Shown: positions 7,625-15,515 of the stretch, piece after piece
How positions within the stretch are numbered: position 1 is the first letter of the stretch
Layout of the letters: each line of letters starts with the position of its first letter
NCBI GenBank assembly: GCA_016707605.1
Contig: JADJHJ010000003.1
Span: 62,001 to 126,000 of the forward strand
Source of the DNA: Candidatus Promineofilum glycogenicum
GTDB taxonomy: Bacteria > Chloroflexota > Anaerolineae > Promineifilales > Promineifilaceae
Reading direction: 5' to 3'
Length of the DNA stretch: 64,000 nucleotides
Made by a program: the position numbers and the translations under genes
The notes under the pieces: model-generated
Databases searched by the model: none
Told to the model about the DNA's origin: nothing
What the model saw: only the letters and a program-made list of their open reading frames with translations

Positions 7625-8658
7625 TCTTCTTGTCTTACGACGCCGATGCCGGGCCGGTCGGGCACGTGGACGCGGCCGGCGTCGTCGTAGGTCAGCCCGT
7701 CGAACGGGTCATCGGCCACCAGCCAGGGCGCGTCCAGGTCGAGCCAGTCGGCCAGCCCCATCAGGTGGGCCATGGCCGTCGCGCCGACGGCCGTCTCGAT
7801 CATGCAGCCGAGCATGACGCCCATACCCAGTTCGCGCGCCCGCCGCAGCACGGCCAGCCCCGGCCCCAACCCGCCGACCTTCATCAGCTTCAGGTTGATG
7901 CCGCCCACGCCGGCCGCGGCCAGCCGATCCACGTCGGCCAGCGTCTGCAACGACTCGTCGGCCACCACCGGCACGGCCACGTGGCGCTGGACGAAGCCCA
8001 TGCCGGCGATGTCGTCCTTGGCCACCGGCTGCTCGATGAGGGCCACGCCCAGCGCGGCCAGCCGCTCGATGTGGCCGACGGCCGCTTCGGGCGACCAGCC
8101 GGCGTTGGCGTCCACGTAGAGCGTGGCGTCGGGGCGGGCGGCGCGGACGGCGGCCACGCGGTCGGCGTCGCGCCCGTCGGTCGCGCCCAGCTTCAGCTTG
8201 ATGACCGACCGGCCGACCAGTTCGGCCGCCTGTTGGGCCATCACCTCCGGCTCGTCGATGCCCAGCGTGAACGAGGTCGGCAGCGGGCGCGGCGCGGGCA
8301 GGCCCAGCAGGGCGTGGAGCGGCAGCCCGGCGCGGCGGCCGAGGCGGTCGTGCAGGGCCAGGTCGAGCGCGGCGCGGGCCGGAGCCGGACCGGCGGCGAT
8401 GGCCGGGTCGGCGGCCAGCCAGGCGGCGACGGCGGCCGGGTCGTCGGGGAAGGGGTCGGTGCGGCGGGCGGCGGCGTCCCAGACGGCGGCCATACTGGCG
8501 TCGCTGATGCCATAGTAGGGCGGGATGGTGCCCTCGCCCCAGCCCTCGTCATCGGCCAGGCGCAGCCAGTGGGCGCGGCGCGTCTCGCTCGTGCCATAGC
8601 TGACGCGAAAGGGGGTGCGGAAGTGCAGCGTGATCGGTTCCCAGGTCAGGCGGGTCAT
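7582..8658 (-). CDS. L-Ala-D/L-Glu epimerase (enolase superfamily)
   Basis: A 358-residue dipeptide epimerase. The enolase-superfamily residues are visible: VIKLKLG (KxK catalytic lysine), DANAGW (metal Asp), EQPV (metal Glu), ADES (metal Asp) and NLKLMKVGG (second catalytic Lys). The N-terminal capping domain begins LTWEPITLHFRTPFRVSYG. Family members invert the Glu of L-Ala-D-Glu released from murein. With the YkfC-like peptidase next to it and the peptide permeases nearby, the set mirrors B. subtilis ykfB-ykfC-dpp. The ATG at 8658 is chosen since upstream residues derive from a repeat. The C terminus (ESHAKTQRTPSSEF) is encoded by the palindrome, so the native end seems replaced. Confidence 0.9.
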   Translation of the reverse strand: MTRLTWEPITLHFRTPFRVSYGTSETRRAHWLRLADDEGWGEGTIPPYYGISDASMAAVWDAAARRTDPFPDDPAAVAAWLAADPAIAAGPAPARAALDLALHDRLGRRAGLPLHALLGLPAPRPLPTSFTLGIDEPEVMAQQAAELVGRSVIKLKLGATDGRDADRVAAVRAARPDATLYVDANAGWSPEAAVGHIERLAALGVALIEQPVAKDDIAGMGFVQRHVAVPVVADESLQTLADVDRLAAAGVGGINLKLMKVGGLGPGLAVLRRARELGMGVMLGCMIETAVGATAMAHLMGLADWLDLDAPWLVADDPFDGLTYDDAGRVHVPDRPGIGVVRQEESHAKTQRTPSSEF

Positions 8659-8666
8659 AAGAGGGA

Positions 8667-8775
8667 TTATCCGCAGATTTGGCAGATTGGGCAGATTCAA
8701 GAAAGGAGTCCACAGATTACGCAGATTTCACAGATTACTTGTTGTAATCTGTGAAATCTGCGTAATCTATGGTTT
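8667..8775. repeat. Family A repeats, half-site plus full palindrome
   Basis: A half-site TCCGCAGATTTGGCAGATTG (8669 on) is followed at 8710-8773 by an inverted repeat with arms CCACAGATTACGCAGATTTC and its near reverse complement. It fills the gap between the M20 peptidase and the epimerase. Confidence 0.88.
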
Positions 8776-8782
8776 CTTATTC

Positions 8783-9919
8783 TTAAGGTCTCAGCAGCAG
8801 CCCGGCCAGGAGCGCGGCGCGTTCGACCATCTTGGCGATGACGACGTGCTCGTGGCGGGCGTGGGCGCCGTCGCCGACGGGGCCGAGGCCGTCGAGGGTG
8901 GCGGTGTAGGCGCTGGTCAGGTTGCCGTCGGAGCCGCCGCCGACGGCCGTTTCCTCCAGCGCCAGCCCCATCTCCGCCCCGACCTGCCGGGCCAGTTGCC
9001 ACAGGGCGACGTTGCGCGGCGTGCGCTCCAGCGGGCCGCGCTCGAAGCCGCCGGTCACGGTCAGCGTCGTGCCCGGCGGGGCGACCAGGGCGCGGATCGT
9101 CTCCTCCAGCCGGGCGGCGTCGGCCATCGTCGTCGCCCGCACGTCGACCGTCGCCCGGCACTCTGGCGGCACGACGTTGCCGCGCAGCCCGCCGCTGATG
9201 ACGCCGACGTTGACCGTCACGCCGCGGGGGTAGTCGTTGAGGGCGTGGAGCGTCTGGATCACGTCCATCATGCCCAGGATGGCGCTGACGCCCTTCTCCG
9301 GCTCGTTGCCGGCGTGGGCGGCGCGGCCGTGGACGACGATCTCGAAGTCGCCCAGCCCCTTGCGCTGCGTCTTCAGTTGGCCGCCGGGGCCGGCCGGCTC
9401 CAGGATGAGCGCCCGCGCCGCTTCGCCGGCCAGTTGCTCGATGGCCGCGCGCGACTCGATGCTGCCGATCTCCTCGTCGCTGTTGACCAGGAAGACGGGG
9501 GCCAGCGGCGGCTCCAGCCCCAGTTCTTGCAGGGCGCGCAGGGCGAAGAGACCCTGCACCAGCCCGGCCTTCATGTCGTAGCTGCCCGGCCCGCGCAGCA
9601 CGTCCCCTTCAACGACCAGCGGCATCTCCGCCAGCGTGCCCACGGGCCAGACGGTGTCACAGTGGCCGAGAAGGAGTTGGGTGGGGCGGCCGTCCGGGTT
9701 GGGCGCGCGGGCGATGAGATAGCCGCCGGTGCGCGCGCCGGGCGTGTGCGCCACGGCGTAGCCCAGTTGGGCGAACTGGGCGCGCAGGATGGCCTGCGGG
9801 CCGGCCTGCGTCTGCGGCGCGTCAGACGGCGACTCGGCCAGGACGAGGGACGAGAGCAGTTCGACCATGGCGTCGCGCTGCAGGGCGAGACGGGGGAGGA
9901 GGGCTTGGGTGTAGGTCAT
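8783..9919 (-). CDS. M20 family metallopeptidase (carboxypeptidase G2-like)
   Basis: The 378-residue enzyme has the M20 metal ligands in order: LLGHCDTVW (His), SYDMKAGL (bridging Asp), NSDEEIGS (Glu pair), LEPAGPGG (Glu) and DGAHARHEHV (His). The dimerisation lid lies between residues 180 and 290 (GRAAHAGNEPEKGVSAI). It looks closest to glutamate carboxypeptidase and related zinc exopeptidases that cut C-terminal Glu or small peptides. The start at MTYTQALLPRL is preferred over an upstream ATT-rich extension. Being next to the epimerase suggests it degrades imported dipeptides. Confidence 0.88.
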   Translation of the reverse strand: MTYTQALLPRLALQRDAMVELLSSLVLAESPSDAPQTQAGPQAILRAQFAQLGYAVAHTPGARTGGYLIARAPNPDGRPTQLLLGHCDTVWPVGTLAEMPLVVEGDVLRGPGSYDMKAGLVQGLFALRALQELGLEPPLAPVFLVNSDEEIGSIESRAAIEQLAGEAARALILEPAGPGGQLKTQRKGLGDFEIVVHGRAAHAGNEPEKGVSAILGMMDVIQTLHALNDYPRGVTVNVGVISGGLRGNVVPPECRATVDVRATTMADAARLEETIRALVAPPGTTLTVTGGFERGPLERTPRNVALWQLARQVGAEMGLALEETAVGGGSDGNLTSAYTATLDGLGPVGDGAHARHEHVVIAKMVERAALLAGLLLRP

Positions 9920-9996
9920 GGTAGTGGGAAGAATAACCAATACGTGGCAATACGGCAGCGATTCTTGCTAGATATGATTCTAGAGGTGTAAAGAGG

Positions 9997-10350
9997 CTAT
10001 CCGCGAATCCGGATGCGTCTTTCGTCGACTATCCACAGGCGCTTTTCCAATAGTTCGTTGTCAAGGGCAGGGATCAGGCGCTCAACTATGCGCAGTACCG
10101 TCGCTCGATCCTGGCGCATCAAACGAAGAACGATGAGTCCGGCATAATCTTGTGGTGGATAAACGCGAATATCGGCAAATCCCAGGTCTAGAGTGATAAT
10201 CACTCGGTCTTCGCGGCGACAGATAGCAGCAATACCCTCATCTGGACTGCCGGCAAGGCCCTCATCGGCGACAGTAGCAGCGTCAAATCCTGCTTGGCGG
10301 AGGACTTCCCTGGCCTCAGCAGGTAGGTTCTCATCGATCTTGAAGCGCAT
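9997..10350 (-). CDS. DUF5615 PIN-like protein, probable toxin
   Basis: A 117-residue protein with the family pattern MRFKIDENLP, HGFDA-like QAGFDAATVADEGL, then EDRVIITLDLGFAD and GLIVLRL. The conserved acidic residues (DEN, DLGFAD) fit a PIN/Mut7-C-like nuclease core. The ATG overlaps the stop of the DUF433 gene (ATGA). DUF433-DUF5615 pairs are widespread in Chloroflexota and Cyanobacteria and are thought to be toxin-antitoxin modules; the activity here is inferred. Confidence 0.88.
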   Translation of the reverse strand: MRFKIDENLPAEAREVLRQAGFDAATVADEGLAGSPDEGIAAICRREDRVIITLDLGFADIRVYPPQDYAGLIVLRLMRQDRATVLRIVERLIPALDNELLEKRLWIVDERRIRIRG

Positions 10351-10577
10351 CACGCCGGCAAAGCTACCACTCGTTCGCGTACCAAGTCGGCGGCATAACT
10401 GATAGTTGCCCGTACTGCTTCTAGCGTCAATGATGGGTAGCTCTTCAGAATGTCATCCACTGACAGCCCGGCCGCGAGGTTATCGAGTACGACTGCAAGC
10501 ATGATGCGTGTCCCTTTGATACATGCCTGGCCATGACAGATATTCGGATCAATAACTACATATTCTTGCCAGTCCAT
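10350..10577 (-). CDS. DUF433 protein, probable antitoxin
   Basis: A 75-residue protein with the DUF433 signature ICHGQACIKGTRIMLAVVLDNLAAG and SVDDILKSYPSLTLEAVRATISYA, a winged or helix-turn-helix-like fold. It precedes the DUF5615 gene with a 4-base overlap, the standard order of this pair. It probably binds both the partner and their shared promoter. Confidence 0.9.
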   Translation of the reverse strand: MDWQEYVVIDPNICHGQACIKGTRIMLAVVLDNLAAGLSVDDILKSYPSLTLEAVRATISYAADLVRERVVALPA

Positions 10578-10683
10578 TCGATGTACCTCTGTGCCTAGAT
10601 TACTGCCACTTTACGACTCAAGTCAGGAACAGTCAAGGGGTATTGGTTTTGACGAAAATACCCACAGACAATATGATCAATAA

Positions 10684-10827
10684 CACGACCTGCGCCAGTC
10701 CGACCTGCCCGAAGTCGGCTCGCAAGGCGTCGTCTCGGAGATTCTGAGCGGCAAGCGAGAGCTGAATGTGCGCCAGATACGGGCGTTGGCGGAGCGGTTT
10801 GGCGTGTCGGCGGCGGTATTTGTCTAA
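10684..10827 (+). pseudogene. Remnant of a HigA-type antitoxin (C-terminal part)
   Basis: The plus strand reads HDLRQSDLPEVGSQGVVSEI then LSGKRELNVRQIRALAERFG and ends VSAAVFV-stop. This is the helix-turn-helix C terminus of HigA-like antitoxins (usually EEHDLRQSDLPEIGS...). A TAA replaces the residue before HDL, and no N-terminal half or HigB toxin is seen upstream. It is too short to be listed as a gene and lies just before the next start codon. Confidence 0.8.
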
Positions 10828-10850
10828 CGCATTCACATACCGGAGCTACC

Positions 10851-11765
10851 ATGCCCCATGCGCATGAACTTCTAAACGCCGACCCGCTCCCCTGGCTACT
10901 GGAGCCGGCCGACCCCTCCGTCCGCTACTGGACGCTACGCGACGTGCTCGGTCGCCCGGCCGACGACAGTGACGTACTGGCCGCGCGGGCAGCGATTGGC
11001 GAGCAACCGCTGGTGCGCGAACTGTTCGCCCGGCAACAGCCGGCCGGCCATTGGGGTGACGCGACCAAGCCCTACACCGCCGAGGGCACGCTGGGGGTGC
11101 TGAGTGTGCTCCACGTGCTGGGCGTCACCCCGGACGAACGGACGGCCGCCGGCGCTGACGCCTTCCTGCGCGCCTGCCAGCACGAGACGGGCGGCTTCTC
11201 GATGGTCGCCACGCGGCGCAGCGGCATCTTCCCCTGCACCACCGGCGAGCACCTGCCCTTCCTCGTTTACTTTGGCCTGGCCGGCGATCTGCGCGTGCGG
11301 GCGGCGTTCGCCTTTCTCATCGGCGACATGGCCACCGACGACGCCCTCGATTGTGGCCGCTACGGCCACCGCCCCTGCCTGTGGGCGGCCATCGCCGCGC
11401 TGAACGGGCTGGCCGTGCTGCCGGCCGACATGCGTTCGGCCGAGTCGGCGCGCGTTGTGGCCCGCCTGGCCGGCGCCCTGCTCGACGCCCCCTACGACTT
11501 CGCCGGGGAGCACAAGCGTTGGCTGACCTTCGGCGTGCCGCGCGGCTGGGACTTGCTCAGCGCGCTGCGGGCGCTGACGGCGCATGGCTACGCCACAGAC
11601 CCGCGGTTCGACACGCTCTGGCAGTTGGTGTTGGCTCAACAAGACGAGCGAGGGCGCTGGCTGTGCGGCTCCGTCTCGCGCACGTGGCCGATTGAGAAGC
11701 GCAATCGGGCGAGCAAGTGGGTGACGCTTGATGCACTACGGATAAATGCTAAAGTGCGGAGTTAA
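10851..11765 (+). CDS. Prenyltransferase/squalene-oxidase-repeat protein of unknown role
   Basis: A 304-residue helical protein built of alpha/alpha-toroid type repeats: PSVRYWTLRDVLGRP, PAGHWGDATKPYTAEGTLGV, LRACQHETGGFSMVA and DERGRWLCGS. Proteins of this kind are common in Chloroflexota and are often loosely named squalene cyclase-like or even nitrogen fixation protein; the catalytic DxDD of true cyclases is not present. The RBS CGGAG lies seven bases upstream of the ATG. It probably binds or modifies something in its toroid, but the substrate is unknown. Confidence 0.75.
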   Translation: MPHAHELLNADPLPWLLEPADPSVRYWTLRDVLGRPADDSDVLAARAAIGEQPLVRELFARQQPAGHWGDATKPYTAEGTLGVLSVLHVLGVTPDERTAAGADAFLRACQHETGGFSMVATRRSGIFPCTTGEHLPFLVYFGLAGDLRVRAAFAFLIGDMATDDALDCGRYGHRPCLWAAIAALNGLAVLPADMRSAESARVVARLAGALLDAPYDFAGEHKRWLTFGVPRGWDLLSALRALTAHGYATDPRFDTLWQLVLAQQDERGRWLCGSVSRTWPIEKRNRASKWVTLDALRINAKVRS

Positions 11766-11766
11766 T

Positions 11767-11842
11767 CACACACCAAGACGCCAAGAACGCCAAGCTCAGA
11801 AGTCAATCCGGGCTTGGCGTTCTTGGCGTCTTGGCGTGCGAT
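11767..11842. repeat. Palindromic repeat, family B
   Basis: CACACCAAGACGCCAAGAAC begins the left arm; GTTCTTGGCGTCTTGGCGTG ends the right arm, with a short unpaired centre. It lies between convergent genes and could end transcription from both sides. Confidence 0.9.
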
Positions 11843-11847
11843 TCTTC

Positions 11848-12462
11848 TTAGGCAAAGGGTTGCCAGATGGGAAGCAGATCGAGGCTAAAGCCGGGCAAGA
11901 GCGACCCGGCGTCAATGCTGTCAGCGCCGGCCACGTGCTGGGCCGGCTCGCCAGGGCGATAGACGGTGACGCCGCGGCTAGCCGGTTTGATCAACCAGCC
12001 TAACTCCGCGCCGTTGGCCATGTACTCGTCCATCTTGGCTTGCAGCTCTACCAGCCGGTCGCTGGGCGAGGCGATCTCGACGACAAACTCCGGGCAGAGG
12101 GGCAGAAACCGCTCGCGCTGCCGGGCCGGCAGCTTCGCCAGCCGCGGGCGACGCACCCAGGCGGCGTCCGGTGAGCGCACAGCGCCGTTAGGCAAGATGA
12201 AACCGGCCGATGAATCAAACACGACGCCCTGGCCGTCTAGCTGTGCCCAGCGAATCAAGGCTCCGATAACGAGTGCATTGACCGCACTTGATAGACCCCC
12301 TGCGGGTGATATGAAAACAACCTCTCCTTCAGCGCTAAGCTCCGCCCGCATGTCGGGATTCTGCTGGCAGAACGCGTAGAACTCATCCGGCGTCATGGCA
12401 TAGAGCGGACGGAACCGCAGCGCCGTGGGGAGACCGGTGGGCATTGTCACGGTATCGGCCAT
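11848..12462 (-). CDS. Uma2 family (DUF820) putative nuclease
   Basis: A 204-residue member of the Uma2/DUF820 family, which has a PD-(D/E)XK-like fold. Seen are MTPDEFYAFCQQNPDMRAEL, the acidic SPDAAWV, and LCPEFVVEIASPSDRLVELQAKMDEYMANG, which holds the E-x-(A/S) active-site strand, then LGWLIKP. The ATG at 12462 is chosen because AGGAG lies upstream; TATAAT at 12512-12507 on the minus strand may be its -10 box. Such genes are multicopy in Cyanobacteria and Chloroflexota, often linked to mobile DNA, with unproven function. Confidence 0.88.
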   Translation of the reverse strand: MADTVTMPTGLPTALRFRPLYAMTPDEFYAFCQQNPDMRAELSAEGEVVFISPAGGLSSAVNALVIGALIRWAQLDGQGVVFDSSAGFILPNGAVRSPDAAWVRRPRLAKLPARQRERFLPLCPEFVVEIASPSDRLVELQAKMDEYMANGAELGWLIKPASRGVTVYRPGEPAQHVAGADSIDAGSLLPGFSLDLLPIWQPFA

Positions 12463-12621
12463 TGGTGCTTCTCCTGAAGTCGTCAAGCAAACTCGCCTAC
12501 CGGGTCATTATACCATAGCCCAGGAAATCGAATGTCTACACTATCGCTATGATCTGGAAGTGGCCGAGCGGGAGCATGGCGAGCGTATCGACCGCGAAGT
12601 CAAGGTGCTGGCCCGCGCTGT
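12463..12621. other. Intergenic stretch with minus-strand promoter only
   Basis: The gap between the Uma2 gene and the permease fusion contains the -10-like TATAAT (12512-12507, minus). A short plus-strand frame ends at 12625 but has no family resemblance I can name. Confidence 0.4.
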
Positions 12622-14205
12622 CTAGACCTCCTGTCGCTCCACCACGCCGATAGCCGTTACCAGACAGAAGGCGATCATCACCAGCGTCCCGGCCAGCGCG
12701 CCCCAGCCGCCGGTTGTAGCCCCGGTGTCGGTCGCCGCGGGCAGGCCCAGTTGCCCCGCCCAGCTTACCAGCCCGCCCGGCAGCAGCCCCGCCGCCTGCG
12801 GGAACGCGCCACCGATGAGCAGGACCACGCTGAACAGCAGCCCCAGCCCCGCGCCGATGAGCGGCGTGCGGCCCAGGGCGCTGCCCAGCAGCACGGCGGC
12901 GACGATGGCCAGCAGCCACAGCCACAGCAGCACGTTGCCCAGCAGGAACGGGCCGAGGGCCAACCCCGGATCGAACAGCAGATTGGTGTAGTAGCCCGCG
13001 CCCAGGCCAGCCAGCAGGAGCGCCGGCAGGAAGACCAGCGCCAGGGCGTCGAACTTGCTGAGCACGAACGCCCAGCGCGGCGCGGGCCGGCTGAGAGCCA
13101 TCGCCGCCGTGCCGCGCTCCTTCTCCCCGGCGATGAGGCCCATCGCCAGCAGCAGGGCCAGGATGAAGCCGAACTGGGTGATGTTCTCGATGTATTGGGC
13201 CACGGCGTCGGCCGCTTTCGGCTCCGGCACGAGGCCGGCGAACTGCTCCGCGCCGGGCACACTCCTGAGAATCTCGGTCACGAAACGGGCCAGCAGTGGC
13301 GAGGTCAGACCAAAGAGCAGGAAGACGGCCCCAACGACGATGACCTTGCGCGTCCGCCACTGCTCCAGCAGCTCCTTGCGCAGCAGGGCCAGGTAGACGC
13401 CCCACTCAGCGCGCAGAGGCGGCGGTCGGTTGGGCGGCTCCGCCGCGCCCAGCCGCCGGTAGCTCCAGACGATCAGCGCCAGCGCCGGCAGAGCCAGCAG
13501 CAGCACGACGCCCTCCAGCAGCCACGGGTTGGCGATGAATTGGGCGGCGTAGACGGCCGTGGCATCGAGCAGGGCGTGGTAGAGAATGCCGGCCACGGCG
13601 TAGAGCGGTTGGCGGCGGCGGAAGGCCAGCCAGACCAGCAGCGACACGGCCACGTGCAGCGCCATCGCCAGCAGCCGCTCGACGAACGGCAGCGCCGCCC
13701 GCAGCGGCGACCCCTCGAAGGCGGCCAGTTGCGTTTGCAGGGCGGCCAGTTGGTCGGTGGGCAGGTTCAGGGCGGTCAGGTCAGCGCCGCGCAGAGCCAG
13801 CAGGGCGGCGGCCGAGAGAGCGGTCATCGCGCCGAGGATCATCGCCTCGAAGCCGCCGTGGCCCAGGCCGACCATGACCGCGCCCGACCAGTGCTCGACC
13901 AGGCCGCGCCGGTTGAGCCACCAGAAGGTGAGCAGGCGCAGCAACCCTTCGCATAGCCCTGCGGAGAGGCCGAGAACGACCACCGTGCGCAACAGGTTCG
14001 GCGCGTCAGGGCCGATGGGGCCGATGAGACCGACGTCGGCCAGCAGATTGTTGAGTGGCAGGTGGATGAATTGTGACAGGAAGAAGGCGATGGCCCCGGC
14101 CGACCACAGCAGCCACGGTGCGCGAAAGCGGCGGCGCAGGGTGATGGCCAGCAGCAGCGGCACAGCCAGCATGAGCGACACGGCAGCGACGTAGGCCAGA
14201 CTCAT
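12622..14205 (-). CDS. Fusion: YhfC-type intramembrane protease domain + ABC-2 permease
   Basis: A 527-residue membrane protein with two recognisable halves. Residues 1 to about 260 match the YhfC putative intramembrane metalloprotease family: multiple helices, the motif MVGLGHGGFEAMILG and later YHALLDATAVYAAQF, with conserved Glu/His. Residues about 270-527 are an ABC-2 type permease: RKELLEQWRTRKVIVV, GLIAGEKERGTAAMALSRP, and six helices. The ATG overlaps the stop of the ATPase gene (ATGA), so they form one operon. It probably serves as transmembrane partner of that ATPase; the YhfC part suggests proteolysis or CAAX-like processing coupled to export. The fusion is what I see; its function is inferred. 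Confidence 0.8.
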   Translation of the reverse strand: MSLAYVAAVSLMLAVPLLLAITLRRRFRAPWLLWSAGAIAFFLSQFIHLPLNNLLADVGLIGPIGPDAPNLLRTVVVLGLSAGLCEGLLRLLTFWWLNRRGLVEHWSGAVMVGLGHGGFEAMILGAMTALSAAALLALRGADLTALNLPTDQLAALQTQLAAFEGSPLRAALPFVERLLAMALHVAVSLLVWLAFRRRQPLYAVAGILYHALLDATAVYAAQFIANPWLLEGVVLLLALPALALIVWSYRRLGAAEPPNRPPPLRAEWGVYLALLRKELLEQWRTRKVIVVGAVFLLFGLTSPLLARFVTEILRSVPGAEQFAGLVPEPKAADAVAQYIENITQFGFILALLLAMGLIAGEKERGTAAMALSRPAPRWAFVLSKFDALALVFLPALLLAGLGAGYYTNLLFDPGLALGPFLLGNVLLWLWLLAIVAAVLLGSALGRTPLIGAGLGLLFSVVLLIGGAFPQAAGLLPGGLVSWAGQLGLPAATDTGATTGGWGALAGTLVMIAFCLVTAIGVVERQEV

Positions 14206-15203
14206 GACGCCCCCTCCCCGGTGCGGCTCAGGAAGATCTCTTCCAGGTCGGGCCGCGCCCATTCCAGGCGCACAATGGGCAGGTTGTGGGCGGCGACCAG
14301 CGGCAGCAGCGCCGTCTGCCCCACGTCGGCATCGGTGGCCGTGACACGCAGCGCCGCGCCGTCGATGACCACACCCGCCACCCACGGCTGACCCGCCAGC
14401 GCGGCGGCCAGCGCCGGCAGCCGCTCGGCGGCGTCGGCCCGCGCTTCGACGACGGCCACGTTGGTCGTGTAACGGGCCAGTAGCTCCGCCCGCCCGGCCA
14501 CTTCGATCAGTTGCCCCTCGTGCAGGATGCCGACCATGTCGCAGACGCGCTCCACGTCGGCCAGGATGTGGGTAGAAAAGAAGACGGTGACGTGCTGGCG
14601 CAGGGCGTCGATCAGGTCCAGCGCGTCGCGCCGCCCGGCGGGGTCGAGGCCGGCCATCGGCTCGTCGAGGATGAGCACCTGTGGCCGGTGGATGAGCGCC
14701 GCGGCCAGCCCCAGCCGCTGCTTCATGCCGCCGGAGAAGCCGCCGACGCGCCGCCGGGCGGCGTCGCTCAGCCCGACCAGTCGCAACAGTTCGTCGGCCC
14801 GCTGGCGGCGCTCGGCGGCGGGGAGGCGGAAGAGGCGGGCGGCGTGGTCGAGCGTCTCGGCCGCGGTCAGCCAGCCGTAGAAGGCCGGCTCCTGCGGCAG
14901 ATAGCCGAAGAGGGGCGCGGCGCGGCCGTCGCCGTCGCTGCTGGGCACGCCGCCGACCCAGGCCCGCCCGGCGTCGGGCCGAGCCAGGCCGGTGATGAGG
15001 CGGATGGTCGTTGTCTTGCCCGCGCCGTTGCGCCCCAGGAAGCCGAAGACAGCGCCGGTGGGCACGACGAGGTCGAGGTCGCGCACGGCCTGCACGTCGC
15101 CATAGCGGCGGCTAAGGCCCGCGGTGCGGATGGCGGGTGTTGACCTGTCAGGTGTCATCGCTGCGGCAGCGGCGACACCTGACAGGTCGGCTTGCGTCGT
15201 CAC
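14202..15203 (-). CDS. ABC transporter ATP-binding protein
   Basis: A 333-residue ATPase of the drug/antibiotic-exporter class (CcmA/YxlF-like). Walker A GRNGAGKTTT, Q-loop YLPQEP, signature FSGGMKQRLG, Walker B VLILDEP and the switch His in STHIL are all intact. A C-terminal domain of about 100 residues follows, as in other ABC-2 ATPases. The first 20 codons are made from a palindromic repeat (15142-15188), so the start could instead be the ATG at MTPDRSTPAIRTAGLSRRYG. It overlaps the fused permease by four bases and the small PLDc_N gene ends one base upstream. Confidence 0.92.
   Translation of the reverse strand: MTTQADLSGVAAAAAMTPDRSTPAIRTAGLSRRYGDVQAVRDLDLVVPTGAVFGFLGRNGAGKTTTIRLITGLARPDAGRAWVGGVPSSDGDGRAAPLFGYLPQEPAFYGWLTAAETLDHAARLFRLPAAERRQRADELLRLVGLSDAARRRVGGFSGGMKQRLGLAAALIHRPQVLILDEPMAGLDPAGRRDALDLIDALRQHVTVFFSTHILADVERVCDMVGILHEGQLIEVAGRAELLARYTTNVAVVEARADAAERLPALAAALAGQPWVAGVVIDGAALRVTATDADVGQTALLPLVAAHNLPIVRLEWARPDLEEIFLSRTGEGAS
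15142..15188. repeat. Palindromic repeat (acctgtcagg type) inside ATPase 5' end
   Basis: GACCTGTCAGGTGTC and GACACCTGACAGGTC are exact inverted arms around a CGCTGC-rich loop. The block encodes ATPase residues 4-20. Related words lie at 18668-18722 inside the glycosyltransferase gene. Confidence 0.85.
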
Positions 15204-15401
15204 CTACTCCTCCTGTCGGCCGACCAGGAAGTAGGCGACCGGGCCGATGAAGTTGATGAAGATGATGACCACGACCCACAGCCAACGCGGGCCGTTGACC
15301 TTCGGCCGCCGCGCCAGGTCAAGGAGGGCCACGACGATGAGCGCCAGTTGCAGCAGGATGATGGGGATGAGGAAGGGCAGCAGTTCGCGCAGGGTGTCCA
15401 T
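15204..15401 (-). CDS. Small PLDc_N-domain membrane protein
   Basis: A 65-residue protein with two hydrophobic helices and the PLDc_N motif: LLPFLIPIILLQLALIVVALLDL, KVNGPRWLWVVVIIFINFIGPVAYFLVGR. The ATG at 15401 (MDTLREL) is preferred over an upstream codon because it leaves the normal family length. In B. subtilis, YxlE (PLDc_N), YxlF (ATPase) and YxlG (permease) form the same three-gene order in the sigY operon, so this is a likely accessory to the exporter that follows. Confidence 0.85.
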   Translation of the reverse strand: MDTLRELLPFLIPIILLQLALIVVALLDLARRPKVNGPRWLWVVVIIFINFIGPVAYFLVGRQEE

Positions 15402-15515
15402 AGCTGTATGGTTTATCACTTGCCGCGCCCTTGTCAAGTGGCCGGGTAGAGAAGTTGTAATCTAATCACAGAGAAGTATTCCGAGATTTGTCGCCTACAT
15501 AGTAGAATTACCCTT

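Noticed and set aside
10595..10852. An 85-codon minus-strand frame
   Set aside because: It is antisense to the HigA remnant and has arginine-rich shadow composition.
12425..12625. A 66-codon plus-strand frame between Uma2 and the permease
   Set aside because: It overlaps the Uma2 5' end and has no family resemblance; only its end (YRYDLEVAEREHGERIDREV) looks protein-like, which is too little.
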